From Sphingopyxis sp. PET50 (GTDB taxonomy: Bacteria > Pseudomonadota > Alphaproteobacteria > Sphingomonadales > Sphingomonadaceae), in NCBI RefSeq assembly GCF_025244705.1, contig NZ_CP104207.1, positions 558,001 to 622,000 on the forward strand: a stretch of DNA of 64,000 nt. Reading direction: 5' to 3'. Position numbers and translations under genes: made by a program. Positions 19,235 to 28,134 of the stretch are shown piece after piece. The notes below the pieces were generated by a model. The model did not search any database. It was given only the letters and a program-made list of their open reading frames with translations, and was not told where the DNA came from. Position 1 is the first letter of the stretch. Each line of letters starts with the position of its first letter.

Positions 19235-21086
19235 ATGAAAAAGGCGCTGATCCTTGCCACCGGCACCTATGCCGACAGCCGGATCACCCCGCTCAAATCG
19301 CCGGTCCCCGACGCCGAAAGGCTGCGTCTGCTGCTGACCCGCGCCGACGTCGGCCCCTATGAGGTGACGATGCTGTCCGATGCGGGGCTGGTGCAGCAGC
19401 GCGTCGCGATCGAGCGCTATTTCCAGTCCGCCGATGCCGACGATACGTTGCTGCTGTTCATTTCCGGGCACGGCGACAAGGATGCCGACGGCGACCTCTA
19501 TTTCCTGGCGCAGGATACCGACCGCGACCTTCTGTCGGCGACCGCGGTCGGCGCGCATTTCGTGTCGCGCCAGGCGGCGCGCAGCCGGGCGAAACAAAAG
19601 GTGCTGCTGATCGACACCTGCTACAGCGGCGCCTTTGCCAAGGGCCATGTGTTCAAATCGGGGGCGGCGGCGATCAGCGCCGAGGATTTCGGCGAGAATA
19701 GCGGGCGCGGCACCGCGATCATCACCGCGGCGTCGAGCACCCAGCTCGCGAGCGAGGCCGATGCCGAGCGGGCGCATGCAGTCGCGCTTCACCCGCCACC
19801 TGATCGAGGGCATCGAGACCGGCGGCGCCGATGTCAACGGCACCGGCGCGATCACGCTCGACGATTTGTTCGACTATGTCCGCGCGGCGCTGCGCCGCGA
19901 AGGGCCGGGGCAGGAACCGAAGCGGCTCAACGCGATCGACGGCGACATGGTGATCGCGCGCAACCCGGTGCGCCGCGCCGCGCCGCTGCCCGCCGCCCTG
20001 CTCCGCCGCGTCGGCAGCAGGAACTGGGAATCGCGGGCTTCGGCGTGCATCGCGCTCGGCGAGATCATCCTGCGCGGCGGCGACGACAAGGCATCGGCGC
20101 TTGCCGCGCTGCGCGCGCTGGCCTCCGATCCCGACGACAGGGTCAAGCGCCGTGCGGCGAGCGAACTGGCGCAGATGGGAGAGACGGCCGAAGCCGAAGC
20201 GGAGGAGCGGCCGGCGCCCATTCCTGTGGCCGCCGCGGCCGAAATGCCGGCTCGCGAGACGCCATCCGGCGACCGGTTGTCGGCCGCCGATGCCGACGCG
20301 AATGCGGCGATGCGCGCCGCGTTGTTGATGCGGCCGCCGGCCGGTGACCGCGTGAGCGACGAGACGGATGCGACCGGTGCCACCGGCACCGGCGGCCCGG
20401 CGCCCCCCAAGCCCGGGCTCGACACCGTGGCGAAGGTCTTCATCGGCCTTTTCGTCGTGCTGCTGCTGGCGATGATCGTCGTGCTGCTCAATCCCGGCGA
20501 CGGCGGCCCGGACACGACCACCGACCCGCCGACCGAGGACATAATGGCGACCGACACCGTGACGGGAACCGACGCCGCCGGCGCGGACGCGGTGGCCCCC
20601 TCCGACGCTTCGGCGCTCGGCACCGGTGCCAGCGGCTATTCCGCTTACCAGGCGACCAGCGCCGCCAATTCGGCCCTCGCCAGCCAGTGCAACACCGGCA
20701 ACAACCGGGCGACCGCCGACGCGTGCAACGACCTTGGCGTGATGATCGAAAAGGGCGACGGCGGTGCCGCCCCCGACTATGTCGTCGCGACGATCCTCTA
20801 TGAAAAGGCCTGTTTCTATGGCTCGGTCGTCGGCTGCGCCAATGCCGGCACGCGGCTGACCGACACCACCGGCAGCGTCACGCCGAACTGGGACCGTGCG
20901 CAGACCTATCTCAACGCCGCGTGCAACGGGGGCGACGGCATCGGGTGCGAAAAGCTCGGCTGGCTCCATGAAAACCGCATTGCGCCGGACACGGGCGCGG
21001 CGCTTGCCGCCTATTCGAAGGCGTGTACGCTCGGCATCGCCACCGCCTGCACCAGCCGCGACCGCCTGTCGCCGGGCGCCATGTAG
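19235..21086 (+). CDS. Membrane-anchored caspase-like protease with HEAT-like and Sel1 repeats (frame interrupted near 19766)
   Basis: About 616 residues after repair. Residues 1-235: caspase (C14) domain with catalytic His79 in FISGHGDKDADG and Cys129 in VLLIDTCYSGAF. Residues about 260-320: alpha-helical, HEAT-like stretch (NWESRASACIALGE; DDRVKRRAASELAQ). Then an acidic/Pro-rich linker, one membrane span at about 398-420 (KVFIGLFVVLLLAMIVVLL), and an outer part ending in Sel1-like repeats. The repeats hold regularly spaced cysteines (TADACNDLG; YEKACFYGSVVGCANAG; LNAACNGGDGIGCEKLG; YSKACTLGIATACTS), as in disulfide-linked Hcp-type repeats. So the protease should face the cytoplasm and the repeats the periplasm. 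The frame shifts at GCCGAGC (19763-19769); restoring GCCGGC gives ADAGGRMQSRFTRHL, a normal caspase continuation. Confidence 0.8.
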
Positions 21087-21089
21087 CGC

Positions 21090-22340
21090 TCAGCCGAGCG
21101 CGGCCTGCTTTTCCTCGGCGATGCGGTCGAGTTCGGCGCGGGTCGGCTTGGTCGCGGCGCTCTTGAGCTGCCCGCACGCCGCCATGATGTCGCGCCCGCG
21201 CGGGGTGCGAACCGGCGCCGATATGCCCGCCTTGAAGATCAGGTTGCTGAACGCGCGCACCCGCTCGGGCGACGAACATTCATAGGGCGCGCCGGGCCAG
21301 GGGTTGAAGGGGATGAGGTTCACCTTCGCGGGGAGGTTGTACTGCTTGATCAGCCGCACCAGTTCGCGCGCGTCGTCGTTGCTGTCGTTCTTGTCCTTGA
21401 GCATCACATATTCGAAGGTGATGCGCCGCGCATTGTTCGCGCCGGGATAGTCGGCGCACGCCTGCAGCAATTGCTCGATGCCGTACTTGCGGTTGAGCGG
21501 CACGATTTCGTCGCGGATTTCCTTCGATACGGCGTGCAACGAGACCGCGAGGTTCACCCCGATCTCCTCGCCCGCGCGCGCCATCATCGGCACCACGCCG
21601 CTCGTCGACAGGGTGATGCGGCGCTTCGACAGCGCCAGCCCGTCGCCGTCCATCACGATCTTCAGCGCGCCCTTGACCTCTTCGAAATTATACAGCGGCT
21701 CGCCCATGCCCATCATCACGATGTTGGTGAGCATCCGGCCGTCGGCGGTGTAATGGCCCGCCGCGTCCTCGTCGGCATCCTCATCCTCGGGGTCGGCGCC
21801 GAAACCTGCCATTGTCCCCTTGGGCCATTCGCCGAGCGCATCGCGCGCGAGCAGCACCTGCCCGACGATCTCGCCCGCGCCCAGATTGCGCACGAGGCGC
21901 ATCGTCCCCGTGTGACAGAAACGGCAATTGAGCGTGCAGCCGACCTGGCTCGACACGCACAGCGTTCCCCGGTCGGCGTCGGGGATGAACACCATCTCAT
22001 ATTCCTGCCCGTCGGCGGCGGCGAGCAGCCATTTGCGCGTGCCGTCGCTCGACACCTGCGCCTCGCGCACCGTCGGGCGGCCGATGATGAAGCGGTCGGT
22101 CAGCCACGGGCGCATCGCCTTGGCGATGTCGGTCATCGCCTCGAAATCGGTAACCCCGCGGTGATAGATCCAGTGCCAGATCTGCTTCGCGCGCAGCTTC
22201 GCCGCCTTGGCGTCGAGCCCGGCTTCGACCAGCACCCCGCCGATCGCGTCGCGGGTCAGCCCGACGAGGTCGATGCGGTTGCCCCCGCGCAAGGGGACGG
22301 TGCCCGTCGTGACGGGGTCGATATGGCCGGGGATCTGCAT
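21090..22340 (-). CDS. rlmN: Dual-specificity 23S rRNA/tRNA adenine-C2 methyltransferase RlmN
   Basis: 416 residues; a radical-SAM enzyme that methylates A2503 of 23S rRNA and A37 of some tRNAs. The 4Fe-4S motif is [11 protein letters not shown], preceded by [18 protein letters not shown] follows, and the catalytic methyl-carrying cysteine is in [10 protein letters not shown] near the C-terminus. A variable acidic insertion ([11 protein letters not shown]) lies between them. ATG 22340 starts [10 protein letters not shown]; the frame is open for 13 more codons upstream but without a better site. It is convergent with the caspase gene, 3 bp from its stop. Confidence 0.93.
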   Translation of the reverse strand: MQIPGHIDPVTTGTVPLRGGNRIDLVGLTRDAIGGVLVEAGLDAKAAKLRAKQIWHWIYHRGVTDFEAMTDIAKAMRPWLTDRFIIGRPTVREAQVSSDGTRKWLLAAADGQEYEMVFIPDADRGTLCVSSQVGCTLNCRFCHTGTMRLVRNLGAGEIVGQVLLARDALGEWPKGTMAGFGADPEDEDADEDAAGHYTADGRMLTNIVMMGMGEPLYNFEEVKGALKIVMDGDGLALSKRRITLSTSGVVPMMARAGEEIGVNLAVSLHAVSKEIRDEIVPLNRKYGIEQLLQACADYPGANNARRITFEYVMLKDKNDSNDDARELVRLIKQYNLPAKVNLIPFNPWPGAPYECSSPERVRAFSNLIFKAGISAPVRTPRGRDIMAACGQLKSAATKPTRAELDRIAEEKQAALG

Positions 22341-22385
22341 GATGCGCGGCCATATAGTAGGGAAGCGGGATTTGCGCAATCTATG

Positions 22386-22508
22386 CTCTCCCCTCCCGCA
22401 GGCGGGAGGGGCAGCGAGACTTGCGAACTTGTTCGTTAGTCGCAGCGGGGTGGGCTATTGCGGCGTTGCTGCCCACCCCCAACCCCTCCCGCCTGCGGGA
22501 GGGGGAGA
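22386..22508. repeat. Structured ~130-bp intergenic repeat, copy C
   Basis: Opposite orientation to copies A and B. The outer palindromes are CCCTCCCGCAGGCGGGAGGG and its partner, where A/T pairs of copy A are replaced by G/C pairs on both arms. The small hairpin is GCGAAC-TT-GTTCGT. It separates rlmN from the hypothetical gene at 22514. Confidence 0.85.
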
Positions 22509-22513
22509 AAAGG

Positions 22514-22859
22514 TCAATGCGCCCGCGCGTCCCCCAGCGCCTCGGCAAAGGGTTCGGCACAGCCGACCGCTTCCTCGGGGCCGACGCCGAGCGCATTTCG
22601 GAAAGATCGCGTCGAGCCGGCGCTTCAGCGTGTCGTCGAAGGTCGGCTGGTTCGATATGCGCGCGTTGCACACGGTGAGTTCGGAGCGGATCGCGCCCTT
22701 GATCCGCTCGAGCCCCTCGGGGGTCAATATGCCCGCGTTGAGCAGTTCCTCGCACAGCTGGATCAGCCCGACGGTCGTCGCATGCGCACGCAGGCCGATG
22801 AAATCCAGCGTCCGGTGCCGCTCGCGGGCTTCCGCGTCACAGCGGCTGGGTACAGTCAT
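22514..22859 (-). CDS. Conserved hypothetical protein (frame interrupted near 22589)
   Basis: 114 residues after repair, mostly helical, no signal peptide and no membrane span. Recognisable parts are TTVGLIQLCEELLNAGILTPEGLERIKGAI, a two-helix stretch, and a tail GPEEAVGCAEPFAEALG. I do not recognise a domain. The frame changes at GCCGAGC (22586-22592, plus strand); restoring GCCGGC gives KCAGVGPEEAVGCAEPF and a stop at 22516-22514. The gene is bracketed by two same-orientation copies of the structured repeat (22386 and 23012). Confidence 0.6.
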
Positions 22860-23011
22860 TCCGGCATCTCCTCTCCGTTGCCGCCTCGACCGAACGGCGC
22901 GCCTTCAGGGCGTCTTTCCGTGTCGTTCGAAAGCGATCATGCGCCAATGAAGGGGAGGGAGCAAGCGGATATATGTAACTAAGTGTCACATCGGGGGAGG
23001 AATACGCAATA

Positions 23012-23147
23012 TCCCCTCCCGCAGGCGGGAGGGGCGGCGAGACTTGCGGACTTGTCCGCTAGTCGCAGCGGGGTGGGCATCGTAGCGGCCGGTGCTCGCT
23101 ACGCTCGCGCCCACCCCCTTGACCCCCTCCCGCCAACGGGAGGGGAA
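23012..23147. repeat. Structured ~130-bp intergenic repeat, copy D
   Basis: Same orientation as copy C. The left outer palindrome is CCCTCCCGCAGGCGGGAGGG; the right one is imperfect (CCCTCCCGCCAACGGGAGGG). The small hairpin is GCGGAC-TT-GTCCGC, again differing from other copies by paired changes. It sits just after the SDR stop codon. Confidence 0.85.
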
Positions 23148-23152
23148 AATCA

Positions 23153-23896
23153 TCAGAGCGACTTCAGCATCGCCAGCGCCTGCGCGAAGCTCCCGTTCGC
23201 CTCGGCACGGCGCAGCGGCAGCACATTCTGCACCAATATTTCCTCCGGGGTCGGCTCGGCGGCGAATAGCGCCATCACCTCGTCGGCGAAATCGTCCAGC
23301 GGCATATAGCCCTCGCGCGTCGACTGGCCGGGGGTCAGGTCGGTGCGCACCGCGGGCGGCGCCAGCTCGATCACCTCGACCCGGCCCTCCAGCTGGGCGC
23401 GCAGCGCGACGGTATAGCTGTGCATCGCCGCCTTGGTTGCCGAATAGGTCGGCGCCTTGGGCAAGGGCACGAAGGCCAGCCCCGACGTCACATTGACGAT
23501 CGCCGCATCGGCCCGCGCCGCCAGATGATCGACCAGCGCGTCGGTCAGGCGGATCGGCCCGAGGATATTGGTGACGACCGTGTCCTCGGCAAGTGTCAGG
23601 TCGCGCGCCGCGGTCGCGTCCTCATACCCCATGATGCCGGCATTGTTGACGAGGATGTTGAGCGCCGGGAATCGCGCGGTCACCTCGGCCGCGAACGCCT
23701 CGATCGCGGCGGGGTCGGTGACGTCGAGCGTCATCGCATGCATGTCGGGGCGTCCCTGGGTCGCGCTCTCCAGCTTCGCCGCGTTGCGGCCGGTCACGAT
23801 CACGACGTTGCCCGCGTCGTGCCAGCGCTGCGCCAGCGCCAGCCCGATACCCGAGCCGCCGCCCGAAACGAGGATGCTGTTGCCTGTGGTCTTCAT
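23153..23896 (-). CDS. Short-chain dehydrogenase/reductase (DltE-like)
   Basis: 247 residues. The cofactor loop is SGGGSGIGLALAQ, the structural motif is NILVNNAGIMG, and the catalytic set is Ser in NVTSGLAF plus YSATK (Tyr-x-x-x-Lys). The sequence is typical of DltE-like oxidoreductases; the substrate is unknown. The start at 23896 follows AAAGGAGAAGACC. It is divergent from an HxlR-type regulator, which probably controls it. A structured repeat lies immediately downstream. Confidence 0.88.
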   Translation of the reverse strand: MKTTGNSILVSGGGSGIGLALAQRWHDAGNVVIVTGRNAAKLESATQGRPDMHAMTLDVTDPAAIEAFAAEVTARFPALNILVNNAGIMGYEDATAARDLTLAEDTVVTNILGPIRLTDALVDHLAARADAAIVNVTSGLAFVPLPKAPTYSATKAAMHSYTVALRAQLEGRVEVIELAPPAVRTDLTPGQSTREGYMPLDDFADEVMALFAAEPTPEEILVQNVLPLRRAEANGSFAQALAMLKSL

Positions 23897-24010
23897 CGGT
23901 CTTCTCCTTTGGCGGTGGTGAGAAGCCCGAAATATCCCTATACTCTCCAAATGAAAGAAGGCACCCGAAAGTGCTATAGTTACTGAAAAGAGAGTTTTGG
24001 ATTTTCCGCC

Positions 24011-24415
24011 ATGCCCGCATCCGAAAAAACTGCCCTCGCCGCGCCGCTCGCCCCCGCCGCGCCGCCCGATCCGCGCGTCGAGGCACTGGTCACCGACCTG
24101 ATCGGCCGAGTCGCCGACAAATGGACCTTGCTCGTTCTGGAGGAGCTGGAGGATCACAAGGTCCTTCGTTTCACCGAACTCGCGCGGCTGGTGCCGGGCA
24201 TCAGCCAGAAGATGCTGACCCAGACGCTGCGCGCGATGGAACGCGACGGCCTCGTCGACCGCAAGGTTCACCCCGTCATCCCGCCCAAGGTCGAATATCG
24301 CCTGACCGGATTGGGGCAGGGACTGGGCGAGGCCTTTTGCGGCGTGTGGCAATGGGCCGAAGCCAATCTGGAAAAGGTCGAAGGCGCGCGGTCGGCGTTC
24401 GACGCGCGCGTCTGA
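24011..24415 (+). CDS. HxlR-family winged-helix regulator
   Basis: 134 residues. The core VADKWTLLVLEELEDHKVLRF and then ISQKMLTQTLRAMERDGLVDR is the HxlR/MarR-like winged helix-turn-helix, followed by the wing VEYRLTGLGQGL. No cysteine is seen near the N-terminus, so redox sensing of the YodB type is unlikely. The 114-bp gap to the divergent SDR gene is AT-rich compared with its surroundings and holds ACTCTC and GAGAGT elements in inverted order around 23942 and 23991, possible operator halves. Confidence 0.85.
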   Translation: MPASEKTALAAPLAPAAPPDPRVEALVTDLIGRVADKWTLLVLEELEDHKVLRFTELARLVPGISQKMLTQTLRAMERDGLVDRKVHPVIPPKVEYRLTGLGQGLGEAFCGVWQWAEANLEKVEGARSAFDARV

Positions 24416-24448
24416 TGGCGGTTGAACGAGCGGAATAAAAGGCTGCGC

Positions 24449-24534
24449 GCCCCTGCGCCGGCAGGGGCCCATCTCCGGTCGGTGCCCCATGGCGCTGGCG
24501 GGAGATGGATCCCCGCCTTCGCGGGGAAACGCAG
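24449..24534. repeat. Palindromic intergenic repeat (related to 7268)
   Basis: Arms CCCATCTCCGGTC and GGGAGATGGATC, with outer GC-rich hairpins GCCGGCAGGGGC and CCCCGCCTTCGCGGGG. It lies between the convergent HxlR and UrcA genes. Confidence 0.6.
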
Positions 24535-24563
24535 ATAGCCTGGAGTGCCTCAGGCTTCAGTGG

Positions 24564-24923
24564 TCACTTCGCGATCGACGTCACCCGGATCGGTTCGCCG
24601 CGCACCGCGCTGGCGATCACGGCATCGGCCTGCACCGAGGCGAGAGCCCTGGTGTCGCGGCGGCACGCGTGCACATGGTTCCTGCCGGCGATGTCGAAAT
24701 CGGACGCCGTGCCGCACACCTCGACGACGGCGCGCCAGATGCGGCGGTCGAGCGTCTTCGTGCCGCGGTCGGTGCGCAGGTCGAGGTCGCGGTGCTGGAC
24801 GACCGCGGTCCGCTCGGCGGGCGCGGGCTGGGCAAGGGCGGGTTGGCCGAGCGGGGCGGCGGCCAGGGCGGGTTGGCCGAGCGGGGCGGCGGCCAGGGCG
24901 GCGAGGATCAGAAGCTTTGTCAT
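24564..24923 (-). CDS. UrcA-family secreted protein
   Basis: 119 residues with a signal peptide, then the UrcA pattern: VVQHRDLDLRTDRGTKTLDRRIWRAVVEVCG and a later cysteine (HVHACRRDT). The two cysteines probably form a disulfide in the periplasm. The function of UrcA proteins is not established; they are common in sphingomonads. The signal region carries an exact 10-residue tandem duplication, AAPLGQPALA, encoded by a 30-bp tandem repeat at about 24841-24900. This lengthens the segment after the hydrophobic core. It is divergent from a LysR gene. Confidence 0.8.
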   Translation of the reverse strand: MTKLLILAALAAAPLGQPALAAAPLGQPALAQPAPAERTAVVQHRDLDLRTDRGTKTLDRRIWRAVVEVCGTASDFDIAGRNHVHACRRDTRALASVQADAVIASAVRGEPIRVTSIAK

Positions 24924-25025
24924 CTCGTGTCTCCATCGGCTTAGCTGAAGGGGAGGGGAGGAAGCCGGTGGAGAACCACATAATCCTCCGTTCATCGCGG
25001 CGGGAGCAACGATGTTGGCGGGCTA

Positions 25026-25043
25026 TTCTGCAAAATTGCAGAA
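25026..25043. promoter_or_regulatory. Palindrome upstream of the LysR gene, candidate operator
   Basis: TTCTGCAA-AA-TTGCAGAA, two perfect 8-bp half-sites with a 2-base spacer, in the divergent gap between the UrcA gene and the LysR gene. It has the T-N11-A form of LysR sites. It overlaps any longer reading of the LysR protein, which supports the start at 25078 or 25060. Confidence 0.55.
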
Positions 25044-25077
25044 TGTCCGCCGCGCGGCTATGGCGCACAACGGCATC

Positions 25078-25959
25078 ATGTTCGACTGGAACGACCTCAA
25101 ATCCTTTCTCGCGGTCGCGGAAACCGGCAGCACGCTGGCCGCGGCGCAGGCGCTGCGCGTCAGCCAGACCACCGTCGCGCGCCGCGTCGCCGCGCTGGAG
25201 GGGGCGACCGGGCTCAACCTGTTCGAGCGGCGGCAGGCGGGCTATGCGCTGACCCCGGTGGGCGAGGCGATGCTGGCGAGCGCGCTTGCCGTCAGGGATG
25301 CCGCCGATCGTTTCGAGGCCGCGGCGGGCGCCCGCTCGCGCGATACGGGCGGTACGGTCAGCCTGACGGTGATGGAAATCTTCGCGGTCACCGTGCTGCC
25401 GCCGATCCTGCGCGACCTGCGCGCGGCGCATCCGGGCATCCACATCCATCTCGACACGTCGGACGAGACGCGCGATCTCGCCGCGGGCGCCGCCGACATC
25501 GCGATCCGCAGCAGCAAGCAGCCGACTGGCGCCGGGCTCGTCGGGCGGCGCATCGCCGACAATCCGTGGACCGTCTATTGCAGCCGCGACTATGCCGACC
25601 GCCACGGCATTCCGCGCACGCGCGAGGAACTGGCGGGGCACCCCTTCATCGGCGGCGGGGGCGGCGTTTGGGAACCCTATCAGGCGTGGCTGCGCCAGCA
25701 CCGGCTCGAGGATTCGGTCGCGATCCGATATGATAGCGGCGCCGGCCTGCTCGCCGGCGCGCGCGCGGGCATGGGCCTCACCATCCTGCCCGCCTTCCTC
25801 GCCGACCGCGAACCCGACCTCATCCGCTGCATCCCGCCCAGGAGCGAGGATACGACGGGGCTATGGCTGCTGACCCACGAACGGCTGCGCCACGTGCCGC
25901 GGGTGCGGATCGTGCTCGACTTTCTGGCGAAGGAACTGACGAAGCCGGCGCGCGGATAG
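25078..25959 (+). CDS. LysR-family transcriptional regulator
   Basis: 293 residues from ATG 25078 (MFDWNDLKSFLAVAE). The winged helix-turn-helix has TLAAAQALRVSQTTVARRVAALE. A substrate-binding domain follows from about 85, including GTVSLTVMEIFAVTVLPPIL and later DSGAGLLAGARAGMGLTILPAF. Upstream ATGs at 25060 and a TTG at 25012 keep the frame, but the palindrome at 25026-25043 would then be coding. The target is unknown; the divergent UrcA gene is a possible one. Confidence 0.85.
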   Translation: MFDWNDLKSFLAVAETGSTLAAAQALRVSQTTVARRVAALEGATGLNLFERRQAGYALTPVGEAMLASALAVRDAADRFEAAAGARSRDTGGTVSLTVMEIFAVTVLPPILRDLRAAHPGIHIHLDTSDETRDLAAGAADIAIRSSKQPTGAGLVGRRIADNPWTVYCSRDYADRHGIPRTREELAGHPFIGGGGGVWEPYQAWLRQHRLEDSVAIRYDSGAGLLAGARAGMGLTILPAFLADREPDLIRCIPPRSEDTTGLWLLTHERLRHVPRVRIVLDFLAKELTKPARG

Positions 25960-26068
25960 CCAAAAAACGCTGTCCTAAAATACATTGCCGTGTTTCAAGC
26001 TGGTGGATGGACCCGCAAGCACCTCCCGCATGCAGCTCGATGACCGAGCGCCATGGCGTGGCCGCGTC

Positions 26069-26135
26069 GCCGCTTAAAGCGACAAAGGAGACAGTTTCGC
26101 CGCATATGACGGTATACTTTGTCGCTTCAAGCGGC
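26069..26135. other. Long inverted repeat in a 384-bp gene-free stretch
   Basis: The arms at 26069-26087 (GCCGCTTAAAGCGACAAAG) and 26117-26135 are complementary over 19 bp with one mismatch, around a 29-base loop that contains AAGGAG-like and ATG-like signals. It could be a structured RNA leader, a transposon end pair or an attenuator. Between 25960 and 26343 I find no gene. Confidence 0.5.
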
Positions 26136-26214
26136 TCCGCGAGCGCGCTCGGCATTCGATTTCAGAGTGAAGTTCGGCCGTTTTCCGGGACTTTTTCTCG
26201 CATCGGCCAATCCG

Positions 26215-26282
26215 TTTCCCGGCGAGGGCGGGGACCCGCGCCAACTTGTTGCCGCGGGGCCCCGGCTTTCGCCGGGGGGCGC
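26215..26282. repeat. Palindromic intergenic repeat (CCCGGCGAGGGCGGGG variant)
   Basis: Arms resembling the CCCCGGC family at 15868, with GGCGGGGACCCGCGCC on the left and GGGGCCCCGGCTTTCGCCGG on the right. It lies just downstream of the stop of the minus-strand gene at 26344. Confidence 0.5.
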
Positions 26283-26343
26283 GGGTCACCAATGTCGATC
26301 ACGAATGAAGTTCGGCAGAATTGCGCCAATTTCCGGTGCGGTT

Positions 26344-26841
26344 TCACCCCAGGCTTGCGCACCCCAGCGCCGCCGCGTCGATCGCCGTCGCTGCGCCGCG
26401 CAGGCGATAAGTATCCGCTATCGACCCGCCGGTCGCGCTGACGCTCTCGACGCTCATGCTCGGCGCCGACCGCATCGCGGCGATGATCGCGGCGTCCATG
26501 CGCGCGTCGCTCGCCCAGCCGTGCGCGCCGTTGCCGGTCAGGATGAAGCGGCGGCTGCCGATCGTCAGCCGCAATTCGCCGCCCGCGCGCCGCGCCTTCG
26601 ACAGGCGGACATAGAATTGGCCGCGGATGCGCGATTTCGGCCAGTAACCGACGCTGGCATAGGCTTTGACCTGCGGCGTGCCGATCGTCGCGGCGGGGGC
26701 GGCGATCGCGTAGCAGCGCGGCGTCGCGGGGTCGCGGAACGCGCCCCAGCCGTCGAACACGCCCAGCGCCGTGCGCGGCGCCGCGGCCGCCACGGCGGGC
26801 AGCGCCGCGAACAGGAGCAGCAAGGAGGGGGCGCGGCGCAT
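26344..26841 (-). CDS. Secreted hypothetical protein (invasion-associated-locus-B-like)
   Basis: 165 residues. Signal peptide MRRAPSLLLLFAALPAVAAAA, then FDGWGAFRDPATPRCYAIAAP, in which W-G-A/Phe and the cysteine recall IalB-type proteins, with a second cysteine near the C-terminus (AAALGCASLG) that could pair with it. Middle strands YVRLSKARRAGGEL and LTIGSRRFILTG support a beta-rich periplasmic domain. The function is not known. ATG 26841 was chosen as the start of the signal peptide. It is divergent from dnaN. Confidence 0.65.
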   Translation of the reverse strand: MRRAPSLLLLFAALPAVAAAAPRTALGVFDGWGAFRDPATPRCYAIAAPAATIGTPQVKAYASVGYWPKSRIRGQFYVRLSKARRAGGELRLTIGSRRFILTGNGAHGWASDARMDAAIIAAMRSAPSMSVESVSATGGSIADTYRLRGAATAIDAAALGCASLG

Positions 26842-27013
26842 CGCGCCTCGTTTGCGCGAAAGCTCCGCCATTGCAAGCATGGCTTGCGCGCCGCCGCGCG
26901 CACGTTAAGGAAGGTGGACATTTTCGGGGCAGGGAATCGGGGCGCCCATGTGTTCGCGATATCCGCGCCCAGGGGACTTCTCCCGCACGAGCATACAGGA
27001 TGGCGGAATAAAA

Positions 27014-28129
27014 ATGAAAGCGACGATCGAACGCGCGGTACTTCTGAAGAGCCTCGGCCATGTCCAGTCGGTGGTCGAACGGCGCAACACCATCCCGATC
27101 CTGTCGAACGTGCTCATCGAAGCCGACGCCTCCGGCCAGCTCAAGCTGATGGCGACCGACCTCGACCTGCAGGTCGTCGAAACGATCGCGGCGAAGGTCG
27201 AAACGCCGGGCACCACCACCGTGTCGGCGCACACTTTGTTCGAAATCGCGCGCAAGCTGCCCGAGGGCGCCGAGGTCAGCCTCGCTGCCGCGGAAGGGAA
27301 GATGCAGGTCAAGGCGGGCCGTTCGAACTTCAACCTGCCGACGCTGCCGCGCGACGATTTCCCGGTGATCGCCGAGGGCGAGCTGCCGACCAGTTTCGAA
27401 CTGCCGGTCGCCGAACTGATCCAGATCATCGACAAGACGCGCTTCGCCATCTCGACCGAGGAAACGCGCTACTATCTCAACGGCATCTTCCTGCACGTCG
27501 CCGAGGATGCGAGCGGCCCGGTGCTCAAGGCCGCGGCGACCGACGGCCACCGCCTCGCGCGCTACACCGTCACCCGCCCCGACGGCGCGACGGGGATGCC
27601 CGACGTCATCGTGCCGCGCAAATGCGTCGGCGAGATCCGCAAATTGCTCGACGAGGCCGAGGGCAATGTCGAGATCAGCCTGTCGGCGACCAAGATCCGC
27701 TTCCAACTCGGCAACGCCGTGCTGACCTCGAAGCTGATCGACGGCACCTTCCCCGATTACAGCCGCGTCATCCCGACCGCGAACGACAAGCTGCTGAAGG
27801 TCGATCCGAAGAGCCTGTTCCAGGGCGTCGACCGCGTCTCGACGATCGCCAGCGAAAAGACCCGCGCGGTCAAGGTCGGCCTCGACAAGGACCGCATCAC
27901 GCTCAGCGTCACGAGCCCGGAGAACGGCACGGCGGCGGAAGAACTCGCTGCGGCCTATGACAGCGAGGCGATGGAGATCGGCTTCAACGCCCGCTACCTC
28001 AGCGACATATTGGGGCAGGTCGACGGCGACAATGTCGAGCTGCATCTGGCCGACGCCAACGCCCCGACGCTGATCCGCGAAAGCGAGAAGAGCCCGGCGC
28101 TCTACGTGCTGATGCCGATGCGGGTGTGA
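27014..28129 (+). CDS. dnaN: DNA polymerase III beta subunit (sliding clamp)
   Basis: 371 residues, the usual length, made of three clamp domains. Diagnostic stretches are RRNTIPILSNVLIEA, ETRYYLNGIFLH, AATDGHRLARY and the C-terminal YVLMPMRV. It forms the ring that tethers the replicative polymerase to DNA. ATG 27014 starts MKATIERAVLLKSL as in relatives, with GGCGGAATAAAA upstream. No dnaA or recF is adjacent in this window. Confidence 0.95.
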   Translation: MKATIERAVLLKSLGHVQSVVERRNTIPILSNVLIEADASGQLKLMATDLDLQVVETIAAKVETPGTTTVSAHTLFEIARKLPEGAEVSLAAAEGKMQVKAGRSNFNLPTLPRDDFPVIAEGELPTSFELPVAELIQIIDKTRFAISTEETRYYLNGIFLHVAEDASGPVLKAAATDGHRLARYTVTRPDGATGMPDVIVPRKCVGEIRKLLDEAEGNVEISLSATKIRFQLGNAVLTSKLIDGTFPDYSRVIPTANDKLLKVDPKSLFQGVDRVSTIASEKTRAVKVGLDKDRITLSVTSPENGTAAEELAAAYDSEAMEIGFNARYLSDILGQVDGDNVELHLADANAPTLIRESEKSPALYVLMPMRV

Positions 28130-28134
28130 TCGGC

